Source of the DNA: Tritrichomonas musculus
Taxonomy: Eukaryota; Parabasalia; Tritrichomonadida; Tritrichomonadidae
Length of the DNA: 64,000 nucleotides
Direction: 5' to 3'
NCBI GenBank assembly: GCA_039105265.1
Contig: JAPFFF010000034.1
Coordinates: 124,001-188,000 of the forward strand
Under the pieces are notes generated by a model. That model made no database searches and was not told where the DNA came from. It was given only the letters and a program-made list of their open reading frames with translations. Shown here one piece after another: positions 10,633 through 19,563 of the stretch; position 1 is the first letter of the stretch, and each line of letters opens with the position of its first letter. The position numbers and the translations under genes are program-made.

Positions 10633-11091
10633 TTATACGAAGCAATCATCCTTTATATCGCTATCATCGAATTCAATTTTGAACTGGTCGCGAATACATT
10701 TGATATTATGTTTGTTGACGCATTCAAGAACGTGACATGGATAGTATGGGGTGTCCATATATGTTTGCATTGTGAGTTCTATGATAAGGACGTATAGCTT
10801 ATCCTTACTATCGAATTTGCAGTTGAATGATACTATAATCGAATCCCCAAACAATTTAATGATTTTATTATAGTTGATGAATACATTATTTTTCTTATTA
10901 TTAGATTCGAGTGTGATGAATAAAGGTTTGCAACAATATTTGTCAAACTTATTTTTAAATACTTTCTCCCCCTCGAAATAGATGACAGCCTTTACAAACT
11001 TGTTGTTCTTATATGTATCATTGATAAATGAAACGAGCTTGGTTGGTGAGTAGAAGTTATTGTTAGTGTCTACGATTGAATCAACAGACAT
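10633..11091 (-). CDS. Conserved protein of unknown function, shared by elements A and B
   Basis: This 152-residue protein has a recognisable relative in element B (30,960-31,427). Both carry YFEG...FKNK(F/Y) ... C.KP.FI.L in the first half and Y.P....C.N..NI..IR.Q near the end. No known domain is visible, and there is no signal peptide or membrane segment. Presence in both elements suggests a core role, perhaps in the virion or early expression. A T-rich motif lies about 10-20 bases before the start. Confidence 0.65.
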   Translation of the reverse strand: MSVDSIVDTNNNFYSPTKLVSFINDTYKNNKFVKAVIYFEGEKVFKNKFDKYCCKPLFITLESNNKKNNVFINYNKIIKLFGDSIIVSFNCKFDSKDKLYVLIIELTMQTYMDTPYYPCHVLECVNKHNIKCIRDQFKIEFDDSDIKDDCFV

Positions 11092-11583
11092 TTATATTAG
11101 GATAAAAAATAAAATAATTTTGGACATGTGATATAAAAAATATTTTTGAAAAATTTTGGGTATATAGAGCGAGCAGGAACTGCGTTCTATATGTATGATG
11201 GAATATATTGGAACAGTTTAAATAGTAAATCGAAAACATATATGTGTTAGCGCTAACTGGTATAGTTGTTGGATCATGAAGCATGTCTCCCAGCTTCGGC
11301 GGCAGGCATGAGTTCGATTCGCTGCCATACCGATTTTTCGTATTATTTTCGGTCCATATTTGTGATAGAGCCCTAGCGAACTAAACACCTTGTGGTAAGC
11401 TATTACTTGTGGATTATGGATAATACGAAGCATTGTCGGCAATGCAAACCCAAACCAGCTCCTGTAATTGGATGCAGATATTTTCCTTGGGGGATTGATA
11501 TATAATCCCGGGTACGTATGTTGGTTCCTCGAGAGAATGCATTACGCATCCAATTATGGGGGTTGGTTTTTGCATTTTTATTT
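11092..11583. ncRNA. Hairpin-rich non-coding interval with a tRNA-like segment
   Basis: About 490 bp have no supported gene, which stands out in an otherwise packed element. The interval holds a perfect palindrome GTTAGCGCTAAC (11,246-11,257), a 73-nt tRNA-like stretch (11,259-11,331) with GTTCGATTC resembling a B box and nearly complementary ends, a 7-bp stem CATGTCT/AGGCATG, a hairpin GCATTG/CAATGC near 11,430, a stem AATTGGATGC/GCATCCAATT (about 11,466 and 11,545) and GGGATT/AATCCC between them. The T arm and anticodon arm do not fold well, so it is not an ordinary tRNA. It could be a structured RNA, a replication or packaging site, or a captured tRNA relic. Confidence 0.4.
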
Positions 11584-12114
11584 TTACATATTGATGCAGT
11601 ATTTGAGACATAAATGGTATACGTTAACGAGTTCGTTATACTCCTTATTGTAGACCTGCTTGAAATCAGTTACAATTTCTCCATTCTCATTAACAATTTT
11701 GATAGCTTCTATTTTACGAATTGGATTAGCTTTAGTTGCACAACATTTAATATCTTCATCCAGATATATATCTACCTGTTCAGTATGGATAGCTGCCTTG
11801 ATAATATTTTGTAAAGCCGACATGGGAACAATGATACAATTTTTGGAGATGAGATTACTTAATAACGCCTTATCTTGATTCAATAATATTTGTGCATATG
11901 ATTCTAATATAACAGTCCTCACATCCATGCCCTCAGCGGATGATACTGGTTGCTCCTCATCGATATCTCTCGTAATGACGATATCCTCCTTGCCATCATC
12001 CCTCTTATTAATGATGATATTATTATTAATATTAGATGTTGATTGCGATGCAGCTGATGGTTCTAATGAAACGTTTGCATTGATACCTGCATTAGCATTT
12101 CTTTTCTTGATCAT
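11584..12114 (-). CDS. Hypothetical protein of element A
   Basis: This 176-residue protein belongs to no family I recognise. The first 55 residues are Asn/Ser-rich and probably disordered; the rest looks folded, with SYAQILLNQDKALLSNLI and an alternating segment EKIEAIKIVNENGEIV-like in character. It is flanked by the structured non-coding interval and the KilA-N genes. TTTTATTTTTGG lies 5-15 bases before the start, supporting expression from its own promoter. Confidence 0.55.
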   Translation of the reverse strand: MIKKRNANAGINANVSLEPSAASQSTSNINNNIIINKRDDGKEDIVITRDIDEEQPVSSAEGMDVRTVILESYAQILLNQDKALLSNLISKNCIIVPMSALQNIIKAAIHTEQVDIYLDEDIKCCATKANPIRKIEAIKIVNENGEIVTDFKQVYNKEYNELVNVYHLCLKYCINM

Positions 12115-12132
12115 TTCCCCAAAAATAAAATA

Positions 12133-12330
12133 TTATAAACCATGTGATTTCTCAATAATGTATATAATATCCTTCAAATCATTTGGTAAATTAGGTCTAT
12201 CTTGAATAATATCTAGGTCGCAGCAATTTTGCTGTGACGATAATTCATCACGTTTTTCATATAATTTTTCGGGTGGTAGAATTCTACCAGTCGCACTTTC
12301 GAGGAATTCTTGAGACGAATCGCATTGCAA
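12133..12330 (-). pseudogene. Short degenerate copy of the KilA-N gene
   Basis: The 65-codon frame repeats the motif order of the neighbouring KilA-N gene (QEFLES.TGRILP.EKLYE and RPNLPNDLK), matching QELLENGSGRILPDQKLYE and RPNLPNDLKG there. Only a small part of the gene is present, so it looks like a broken tandem copy inside the element. Confidence 0.6.
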
Positions 12331-12344
12331 AAATATAATATTAT

Positions 12345-13109
12345 TTAAAGATGCATATTTTTAAAATATTCTTCAATAGCTTTGTGAAACTCTTCTAGAC
12401 ATGATTTGTTAATGATGATATCAGTACTGCCAACTCTAACATCATCACCTTTGAACAATGCTCGTGCTAATCGTTTGATATCTTCATTAGGAGTCATCGC
12501 AATGGGTAGGTCATCAACATATATCCATCGCTTCTTCTCATCTTGATAAATCTTACTGACTTGCCTCCATGAATGCTTGTTGCGACGAACGAGATGAAGC
12601 ACTACAAAGTTCCTATTTTTAGGAAGTTCTTCAAGCCATATCATATACCTGTAGCTATGTTTGTGGTCTTTAGGAACAGCTCTCGGGGTAAGGTCATTGA
12701 TTTTGTTAACCATCTGCTCGCGTTGCTGAGAAGCTAGTGAATCCAATAATTGCATGACATCCCATGCATATGATGGTGATGCCCACATTGCAATATGATT
12801 GACCAGCAATCGGTGAACATACATACCCTTCAAATCATTAGGTAAATTGGGTCTATCTTCATACAATTTCTGGTCTGGTAGAATTCTACCAGACCCATTT
12901 TCGAGCAATTCCTGTGTTGATTTGTTATCAAACCAATGGCGAAGCTGTTTCTTGGAATTACATGCAGCAAGAATGCTTTGAGCTTGGTACATATCATCCT
13001 TAATGGAATGTATCAAACGAAGCTTCTCATTATACTGAATATATTCGTAGTCATCATTGATTGATTCAACAACGGCTAACATTGATGTGTTAGTACCTGT
13101 TGAGTTCAT
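12345..13109 (-). CDS. KilA-N domain protein
   Basis: This 254-residue protein has a KilA-N-type core at about residues 50-130: KQLRHWFDNKSTQELLEN, then GMYVHRLLVNHIAMWASP and YAWDVMQLLDSL, the pattern seen in large DNA viruses and phages. The second half (YRYMIWLEELPKNRNFVVLH) resembles C-terminal domains that follow KilA-N in viral proteins. KilA-N proteins bind DNA; the role here is probably regulatory. It precedes the degenerate copy at 12,133-12,330. Confidence 0.7.
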   Translation of the reverse strand: MNSTGTNTSMLAVVESINDDYEYIQYNEKLRLIHSIKDDMYQAQSILAACNSKKQLRHWFDNKSTQELLENGSGRILPDQKLYEDRPNLPNDLKGMYVHRLLVNHIAMWASPSYAWDVMQLLDSLASQQREQMVNKINDLTPRAVPKDHKHSYRYMIWLEELPKNRNFVVLHLVRRNKHSWRQVSKIYQDEKKRWIYVDDLPIAMTPNEDIKRLARALFKGDDVRVGSTDIIINKSCLEEFHKAIEEYFKNMHL

Positions 13110-13194
13110 TTCTAAGTGGATAAAAAAATAAATTGATTTGAAAACTCGTCAGTTTATGAGTTCACCACCTACCACCTATAAACAATATGATTCC

Positions 13195-13623
13195 TCAATA
13201 ATGTATATTTTTGAACCTGATATTAGCCGGCTTATTATATATCAAATTTGCCTTATCTCTCTCATTAGCCAATCCTTGAATCGCTGCCAGGTCTTGAGGT
13301 CTATTCAAATATGGTGGTAGCAATGGAGGAGGTCGTGTTGTCGCATTGTTCAAATAATGCATCCCATCAGTCATACTCACGGGAGGCTCATTTTGAGTAA
13401 GCGTCATATGCTCATCAGTTGGAGGTGGTCTAACTGGATAGTGTGGCATATTTTTCGTAGGTGGTCGATTGATGTGAGGATTGAATGTGACCGCATAAGT
13501 ATTATCATTTGAATATATACCATAATGATTATACTCAACATCTTCGTTGGTAGTGGTGGATTCATTATACATACATCCAGTTGTACCGATGGTTGTTGAA
13601 TTCGGGTTTTTATACTTATTCAT
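13195..13623 (-). CDS. Proline-rich hypothetical protein
   Basis: This 142-residue protein is rich in Pro, Asn and Thr, with runs such as RPPPTDEH and TTRPPPLLPPYL, and lacks obvious hydrophobic or catalytic motifs. It looks mostly disordered. Its place immediately downstream of the capsid gene suggests a virion accessory or scaffold-like role; that is inference from position only. Confidence 0.5.
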   Translation of the reverse strand: MNKYKNPNSTTIGTTGCMYNESTTTNEDVEYNHYGIYSNDNTYAVTFNPHINRPPTKNMPHYPVRPPPTDEHMTLTQNEPPVSMTDGMHYLNNATTRPPPLLPPYLNRPQDLAAIQGLANERDKANLIYNKPANIRFKNIHY

Positions 13624-13673
13624 TTATTATGCAAATAAACAAAAATAATGTGTTGTATTGTTTGAAAATTTAC

Positions 13674-15251
13674 TCATGGTGTAGTTAAATCATAGTTACC
13701 AATACGAACCAATGGAGGCATACCATTTGGTTGAACTAATATACTAATCGAGGCATCATATAATAAGCAGAAAAGTGGGTTGGCATCTACACTCTTCGCA
13801 AATGAACCTTCAGTCGCACTTTGAGTAATATTCATTTCAAAATTGATAGGTGATAGCGAAGTGAGTCCCTGTTGATATGTATTATCAGTTTCTGTTGGGA
13901 GACCAATGAAAAACGATGACCTGTCGTCACTATAATAACCAGTCGTTGAGTTAAATGAATATGAATTGGTTAGCGATCTGACGACCTCTTTATTGAAACC
14001 ACTCTGCTCACCATTCATGTTCATTGCATTCTGGCAATATTCCAAGAATTCGGGGTACTCTTCAGTTGTACCAAATGGTCGCGAAGGTATGTTGCCATAT
14101 CCACCCGCATTAATGTAGAATGATTTGAATAATGGATTCTTGAAAACAGTTTTATCAGTATTACGCAACGGGAATAAACAAAATATACTATCAACAAATC
14201 TTGGAGTGATAGTACAGGTGGTCTTATCATTAGGTTGCTCGAGTTTATTAGTTGTCGTGTATACAGATAATGTTTGTGTAGGAAATGTTAACGGGTGAGA
14301 TGGATCACTATATCGTTGAACCAATGAGTTATAAACACTCTCACTAATTCCAAAACATGGGATAATACTGAGGCAATCCTTGACCTCATACCATATAACA
14401 TTACTTGTTCTATCAGCATTATTTAATGTATATAATCCATTAGCGGTTGTAGATGTCGCCCAACATCTTATTGGATTACCTATTTGCTTGAATTCTGTCG
14501 TGACGGGATGAAATGTATATTTTGAATACTTACCAGGATTATTGATCAAATTTTCATCAGGTCCACATGGACAATATACTAGTCCCGCGCATGAGAAATA
14601 TAATCGCAGTTCTATTTTGCCTGCAAACGCTGGGAGATATTTAATGTTAGATATCGGCAAGAATCTTCTCAAATCTATCTTCAAATTAATCGTACCAGTA
14701 GCTTCGGTCCTATCTTTAGTCCAGTAAACTACGAAACCGCAGCGGCACCCTTCATTCTGTCTCCATACATCTTTATGCCTAGTTTTCGAATAAATATCTG
14801 CCCTCTTCGTGGTTTCGTTGGAACAACAAGCTGTAAGAAATGATTCTTCACAGCCATAATTTTGTGTATATATGGTGATACCATTTGCTACAATTTCATA
14901 CTTCTCAATAGCATCACGTGCATCTTTAAATCCATACCATATATTATTGAAACTATAATCGCCAACATTTGCTGTATCTATCTTATCATCGATATTAACT
15001 TTAATCTCCATCGTTGCCTTAATGAATCCGTTGTATAAATCAGCCGTGTTGTGAGTATTTGGTGATATGATTACAGATGTATACGAGCCACTTTTGATTG
15101 GGGGCGATGGTCCATAACTCGTCTGTGGGTTGATCGAATATTGTTTATTAGTATCACTCATCGCAATGCAATTATCGACGGTATCAAAATATGAGGCTAT
15201 CTGGGTGCATGCATCCGCAGATGTTTGCATAATCACTTCATTGTTCAACAT
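13674..15251 (-). CDS. Probable major capsid protein, element A
   Basis: This 525-residue protein has the size, beta-rich character and place expected of the Polinton double jelly-roll capsid protein. The segment NIWYGFKDARDAIEKYEIVA followed by NGITIY and CEESFLTACC parallels FIGLKNSAEFFGKLDTICNN and the following residues of the element B capsid candidate. The later half has several Cys residues (CPCGPDENL) and many Thr/Asn-rich loops. A structural homology search would settle the call; the sequence alone makes it likely. Confidence 0.7.
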   Translation of the reverse strand: MLNNEVIMQTSADACTQIASYFDTVDNCIAMSDTNKQYSINPQTSYGPSPPIKSGSYTSVIISPNTHNTADLYNGFIKATMEIKVNIDDKIDTANVGDYSFNNIWYGFKDARDAIEKYEIVANGITIYTQNYGCEESFLTACCSNETTKRADIYSKTRHKDVWRQNEGCRCGFVVYWTKDRTEATGTINLKIDLRRFLPISNIKYLPAFAGKIELRLYFSCAGLVYCPCGPDENLINNPGKYSKYTFHPVTTEFKQIGNPIRCWATSTTANGLYTLNNADRTSNVIWYEVKDCLSIIPCFGISESVYNSLVQRYSDPSHPLTFPTQTLSVYTTTNKLEQPNDKTTCTITPRFVDSIFCLFPLRNTDKTVFKNPLFKSFYINAGGYGNIPSRPFGTTEEYPEFLEYCQNAMNMNGEQSGFNKEVVRSLTNSYSFNSTTGYYSDDRSSFFIGLPTETDNTYQQGLTSLSPINFEMNITQSATEGSFAKSVDANPLFCLLYDASISILVQPNGMPPLVRIGNYDLTTP

Positions 15252-15273
15252 TACTTTTTATATAATAAAAAAA

Positions 15274-16443
15274 TTACTTCTTTCGTCTTCTCGATTTCTT
15301 GGTTTCACTTTTCTCAGCAATATAAGCTTTCTTCTTTTTATTAACGTAATCAATATTATTACGTAACCTATTTATTTCATTTTGCAATTCTGTAGCGTAT
15401 CGCTCATCATCTTTATATGGAGCATATGTCTTTTCCAACTCAATAATCCTCTTCTCACTAAGTAATATTTCTTTATCAAATTGTTCCTCACGTGATAAAT
15501 CTGCAGTAGGTACATTTAATAGTTTCTTCTCACGTCGTCGCTTTGACCTCATCTCACGATTGGCTGCCTTTTGCTCATCTGATAACTTGGGTTTGGGTTT
15601 TCTAGCTCGCTTACGTTTATTTTTATCCTCCTCGACTAATTTGTTAATCTCATTTTCCATCTGCTGTCTACGTTCACGTAGTTTCTCGAGCTTATTATAA
15701 TATTTAGCTTCAAACTCATCATCACTCAATTCAACGAAATTCTTCTTGAGTTTAGCTATCTCAGCAGTATGTTGTTTAACAGCGTTCCTGGTCTCATTTA
15801 ATTCATCCTCGGTTAACGCATCAGCATTATTATTCAAATCATATTCATAATCTTTCAGTTCATACAATAACTGTCTCAATTTATTATCAACATATAAATA
15901 ATCATCCATTTCTTCTTGCAATGCTTTGATTTCATTAATAACAGTTTTCAATTCAGGTTTATTATATTTATCGCTAAGCAATTTTAGTATATTATCCTCG
16001 TAATTATTTATATAGTGTATACATTCATCAACACCTGGTTCAGCTGCTGGATTCAATTTCGCCTTCTCCAATAATTTTGTATACTCATCCATATCTTGTT
16101 TGTATCCTTTAATCTTTGCGTCAATATCAGCTTTACTCAATTTGCGATTAGATTTAGTAGGTTGTTTAATCTGTGCGTTAGTATCAGCTTTACTCAATTT
16201 GCGATTAGATTTAGTAGGTTGTTTAATCGATGTATCTATTTGAATAGAATCCAATTTGTGTTTCTTGCAATAATCTAAATAATCATTGACGCGAACACCA
16301 CGTTTGAATATATTTGTTTTCACGAGATGAGCACGCAATATATTTTTCAAATTTGGTAACAATATTTTATTCAATCCAGCGAACCCAGGTAGTTGAAGTA
16401 TTTCTTTCTTAGTTAGTTGGGAAATAAGTTTATTTGAAGTCAT
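15274..16443 (-). CDS. Coiled-coil protein with LPGF module
   Basis: This 389-residue protein opens with the LPGF module (LTKKEILQLPGF ... RGVRVNDYLDY, residues 9-58), the closest match to the polymerase N-terminus. A short direct repeat follows (IKQPTKSNRKLSKAD twice, about 73-105), then a long, highly charged helical region to the end with a basic patch near 280-310 and a Lys/Arg tail (KKSRRRKK). The function is unknown. Together with the shared module it could bind element DNA or the polymerase inside the particle. Confidence 0.65.
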   Translation of the reverse strand: MTSNKLISQLTKKEILQLPGFAGLNKILLPNLKNILRAHLVKTNIFKRGVRVNDYLDYCKKHKLDSIQIDTSIKQPTKSNRKLSKADTNAQIKQPTKSNRKLSKADIDAKIKGYKQDMDEYTKLLEKAKLNPAAEPGVDECIHYINNYEDNILKLLSDKYNKPELKTVINEIKALQEEMDDYLYVDNKLRQLLYELKDYEYDLNNNADALTEDELNETRNAVKQHTAEIAKLKKNFVELSDDEFEAKYYNKLEKLRERRQQMENEINKLVEEDKNKRKRARKPKPKLSDEQKAANREMRSKRRREKKLLNVPTADLSREEQFDKEILLSEKRIIELEKTYAPYKDDERYATELQNEINRLRNNIDYVNKKKKAYIAEKSETKKSRRRKK

Positions 16444-16470
16444 TTAATGAAATAAAAAATAATCACTTAA

Positions 16471-17084
16471 TTATATGACATCTGCAAATATTCGATTTCT
16501 TCTCACAGGATAGATTTGTTGAGGTTGCTCGATGGGCTCATTGGATGATTCCATGGGTGGTTCTATCGGTTGAGTATTTGGATATTGTTTATATTCAGGT
16601 TCAGTGAATTCATAATTATATTGCATCCTCGGTCGCGATATTTGTTTTTGGACAACCTCCTTAATCATTCGTTTCTGTTCCTTTTTCTCACGTCTAATTT
16701 TGAATTCCTCACCGAGAAGTTTCAATTGATTCAATATCTCTAAATTAATAGTTGGATCATATTCATAATTATTAGGGGGAGTTCTTGGAGGTGAACGTTT
16801 AGTTTTAGGTCTAACGAATGGTTTCGGGTCAGGGGTTGGCTCATCATGTTCACATTCATCAACGGGGTCATCAGCATCGTTTTCAGGGTACTATCAGCTG
16901 GCTCGTCATCATCATCTTTCACAATTGGTTCAACGTGACGATTTGTATGAGGTTCCTTGCGAGGTTTCACGATATATTTTCCCTCAGTTCTACACGGAAA
17001 CACCTCCCATTCATCATCATCTCTCCCATTTAACCAGTTTTGAATAACTTGCAATCTTTTACTTCCTCGAAGATTTTTAGCCAT
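16471..17084 (-). pseudogene. Small charged gene of element A, appears broken
   Basis: Two neighbouring open frames (114 and 87 codons) of similar charged, Pro-rich character fill this slot between the coiled-coil gene and the small basic protein gene. Together they suggest one original gene with about one break. The second frame has a Lys/Arg helix (FKIRREKKEQKR). No family is recognised. Confidence 0.5.
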
Positions 17085-17127
17085 TTATGGTAAAAATAAA
17101 AAGCATAGTTTCACCAACTTTCACCTA

Positions 17128-17547
17128 TTACTTACCCAAACGTTTTCCATATTTAGTCCTGATACGTTTAGGTTTAACGTTAGCCTGCACACTTGCCGGT
17201 TCAGTCGAATCCAATTGCTTATTATATTTAGTCTTGATATTATGATTAGACTTACCTTGAGCAGCGTTATTAATATTCTCTAGAGCAGTCCTAACATTCC
17301 CCTTAGGAATATATTTAATAGCCGTATCTGTAATATTGGATATTTTCTCACGAGTCTTATCATTTAAAAATTTCTTGCCTAATCCTCGAGCAACCTTGCC
17401 AATGATACCACTATTTTTATTCACCTTGTTGACAGTTGAATTAAATATCTTCCCAGCCAGTCCACCGGTTGCGCTATTAGCCATATTCATCACCTGATTG
17501 CCCGCCAATCCAATACCATTTTTAATTATTTTTTTCAAGAATCCCAT
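17128..17547 (-). CDS. Small basic Gly-rich virion-like protein
   Basis: This 139-residue protein starts MGFLKKIIKNGIGLAGNQ and has an amphipathic, Gly/Ala-rich N-terminal half and a basic C-terminus (KPKRIRTKYGKRLGK). The pattern resembles small membrane-active or core proteins of adenovirus-like viruses (pVI or pX type). Element B has an analogous 99-residue protein beside its capsid gene. The gene lies directly upstream of the ATPase gene in the minus-strand cluster, again as expected for a morphogenesis cluster. Functional assignment is inference. Confidence 0.55.
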   Translation of the reverse strand: MGFLKKIIKNGIGLAGNQVMNMANSATGGLAGKIFNSTVNKVNKNSGIIGKVARGLGKKFLNDKTREKISNITDTAIKYIPKGNVRTALENINNAAQGKSNHNIKTKYNKQLDSTEPASVQANVKPKRIRTKYGKRLGK

Positions 17548-17577
17548 TTACTTGTATTAAAAATATATATATCTGGT

Positions 17578-18444
17578 TTATGACTCAAAGTAATACTTGT
17601 CAGCTGTTATATTAAGAATCAATTTATCATGGGGTTCCCTGTGTTGTAGATACTGGTGGACCGCATCCTTAGTGTTTAAATTATTATTAGTTTGTTGCAG
17701 TAATGATGTGATATCCTCCTCACTATATCCACTGTAGCAGATTATATCTGTAGCCATACGTTTAGCATTAATATGAACAAATCGAATCGTTTGAAACGCC
17801 ATTATACAAGTGATATTATAATGCCTAGTTTTGGTCAATAATCTAATGAATTCACTATTCCCATTCTTCAATAAATCACTTCCCGCACAATCATCTAGAA
17901 TAATTAATGTATTGTATGGATATGATGATGTATTATATTGAACTAATTTGTTGGCAATATATACAATTCTATCATCGATATCTTGTAATGAGTGTTTTTC
18001 AATCAGGCGTTCCATCTCCTCATTAGCATCTTTCATTTTGGATAACACATGTTTGACCAGTGCATAATATTTAACCTTCCTTTTGAGATGCTTACGTAAG
18101 ATTGGCATCAACTCATCCTCCTTCACATATTGTATTGGAGTTTTAATACTTTTATGTAAAGCTTCAGCTGTTTTATCCATCTTCCCACTCGTGGAACAAA
18201 ATATTATCTTATTATAATATGGTTTCTTAAATAATTTTTCCGTAATCATTATATGAGACCATATCCAATATGATTTACCAGCACCAGGCTTACCGATTAG
18301 GAAATATATTCCGTTGGTGCTAAATGGGTAGTCCGGTGATAGCGGTTTTATCAAAGCCATCTCTATATCTTTTTGATTTTTGCGCATAGCTTTTTGTATT
18401 TCTCTCTCAACATTTTTAATGACTGATTTAGTACTGGTTTTCAT
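17578..18444 (-). CDS. FtsK/HerA-type genome-packaging ATPase, element A
   Basis: This 288-residue ATPase has Walker A at about 50-60 (FLIGKPGAGKSYW) and Walker B at about 190 (NTLIILDDCAGSD), followed by a sensor-like region (LLTKTRHYNITCIMAFQTIR) typical of A32-like packaging ATPases. Such enzymes drive DNA into preformed capsids. Length and gene order (capsid, small protein, ATPase, integrase) match Polintons. Confidence 0.9.
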   Translation of the reverse strand: MKTSTKSVIKNVEREIQKAMRKNQKDIEMALIKPLSPDYPFSTNGIYFLIGKPGAGKSYWIWSHIMITEKLFKKPYYNKIIFCSTSGKMDKTAEALHKSIKTPIQYVKEDELMPILRKHLKRKVKYYALVKHVLSKMKDANEEMERLIEKHSLQDIDDRIVYIANKLVQYNTSSYPYNTLIILDDCAGSDLLKNGNSEFIRLLTKTRHYNITCIMAFQTIRFVHINAKRMATDIICYSGYSEEDITSLLQQTNNNLNTKDAVHQYLQHREPHDKLILNITADKYYFES

Positions 18445-18459
18445 TTATATGGAATAAAA

Positions 18460-19542
18460 TTAGCTCCATTTTGTGATTGATTCGGGAACATTATTTTTGG
18501 TAGACCAATATTCGAGTTCAAGATTTGACAACTTGATTGGATGACCCTCCCTAAGATTTTTCGCTGGGATTGTATCGCGTTTACCACCTTCATACTCGAC
18601 CCTATATTTATTTTTCTTAACATCATAACTAAGAATTTTATTTACAATACCACGCTTGCCATTCTTCAATGAATTTGCTAACGGTATATTATTATTGGTT
18701 TTTATTAAGCGGTAACCCGGGAGCTTATCTATTGAATCATCCTTTGACTTAATTATGAATTGGTTACCTGATTTCGAGTCAATAATATATGCCTCCTTGC
18801 TCACCCGATTTCTTATCTTTGAGAATGGTTCATCAGCTAATACAATTCTAACCCTATCATTTGTTTTGAAATCATATGGGTTGATGCTTGATTTAGTATT
18901 GATGTATGTTAATTCATCATCTTTAGTTATATCATTAGGAGCTCTATTATCTAATCCCCTATGAGGAGTATTGTTATACGCATCAATCAAATCATTCATT
19001 TCAGTTTCATCAATATATCTATTCTCACCAATAGCATCACGAATCGTTCGCATGAATCGATTAATGATACCTAGTACATTATGATTGTTGTCTTCAGTAG
19101 TGGTGTATATTATATTGTTCGATTTCATAAAACCAAGTACCTCGTTTGATAGATATGCAGCATCTTGGTCGCTGGTTATTGAATAAATATTGTGTACATC
19201 TTTTATGAAACATTGTAGCGCGTTGATAACGGATTTTGAACCCTTGCCTTGTAACGGATATGCATATGCCTTCCTCGTATTAATATTGATGAACATTAAA
19301 TAATTGAGACCTCCCTTATGCTTTTCATTAATAAATGTATCCATCTGGTATCCGTGTAAATGTTTCGATACAATTGGCATATATTTAGCTTTGGGTACCT
19401 TAACATCATGGACAATATTTTTGTCTAGAAAATCGTTAGCATCTTTCGCCGTGAAACCATATCGTTTGGCTAACGGAACAAATTTAGATTTGCTCTTCCA
19501 TGGATATTTTTTAAATAATTCATCAAGTGTATTATAACTCAT
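18460..19542 (-). CDS. Retroviral-type integrase (Polinton c-integrase)
   Basis: This 360-residue protein has an rve-type RNase H-fold core. The landmarks are HGYQMDTF near residue 68, a beta strand NYLMFININTRKAYAYPL, ITSDQDAAYLSNEVLGFMK near 140, and NRFMRTIRDAIG with YNNTPHRGLDNRAP downstream, the usual integrase order. The C-terminal part (GIVNKILSYDVKKNKYRVEY) looks like the small SH3- or chromo-like domain that often ends these integrases. It would join element ends to target DNA and make 6-bp duplications. Confidence 0.88.
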   Translation of the reverse strand: MSYNTLDELFKKYPWKSKSKFVPLAKRYGFTAKDANDFLDKNIVHDVKVPKAKYMPIVSKHLHGYQMDTFINEKHKGGLNYLMFININTRKAYAYPLQGKGSKSVINALQCFIKDVHNIYSITSDQDAAYLSNEVLGFMKSNNIIYTTTEDNNHNVLGIINRFMRTIRDAIGENRYIDETEMNDLIDAYNNTPHRGLDNRAPNDITKDDELTYINTKSSINPYDFKTNDRVRIVLADEPFSKIRNRVSKEAYIIDSKSGNQFIIKSKDDSIDKLPGYRLIKTNNNIPLANSLKNGKRGIVNKILSYDVKKNKYRVEYEGGKRDTIPAKNLREGHPIKLSNLELEYWSTKNNVPESITKWS

Positions 19543-19563
19543 TTGATTTTAGATTAAACTAGC

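Noticed and set aside
11259-11331. Functional tRNA gene
   Set aside because: The ends pair with one mismatch and a B-box-like word is present, but the T stem has only two pairs and no proper anticodon arm forms.
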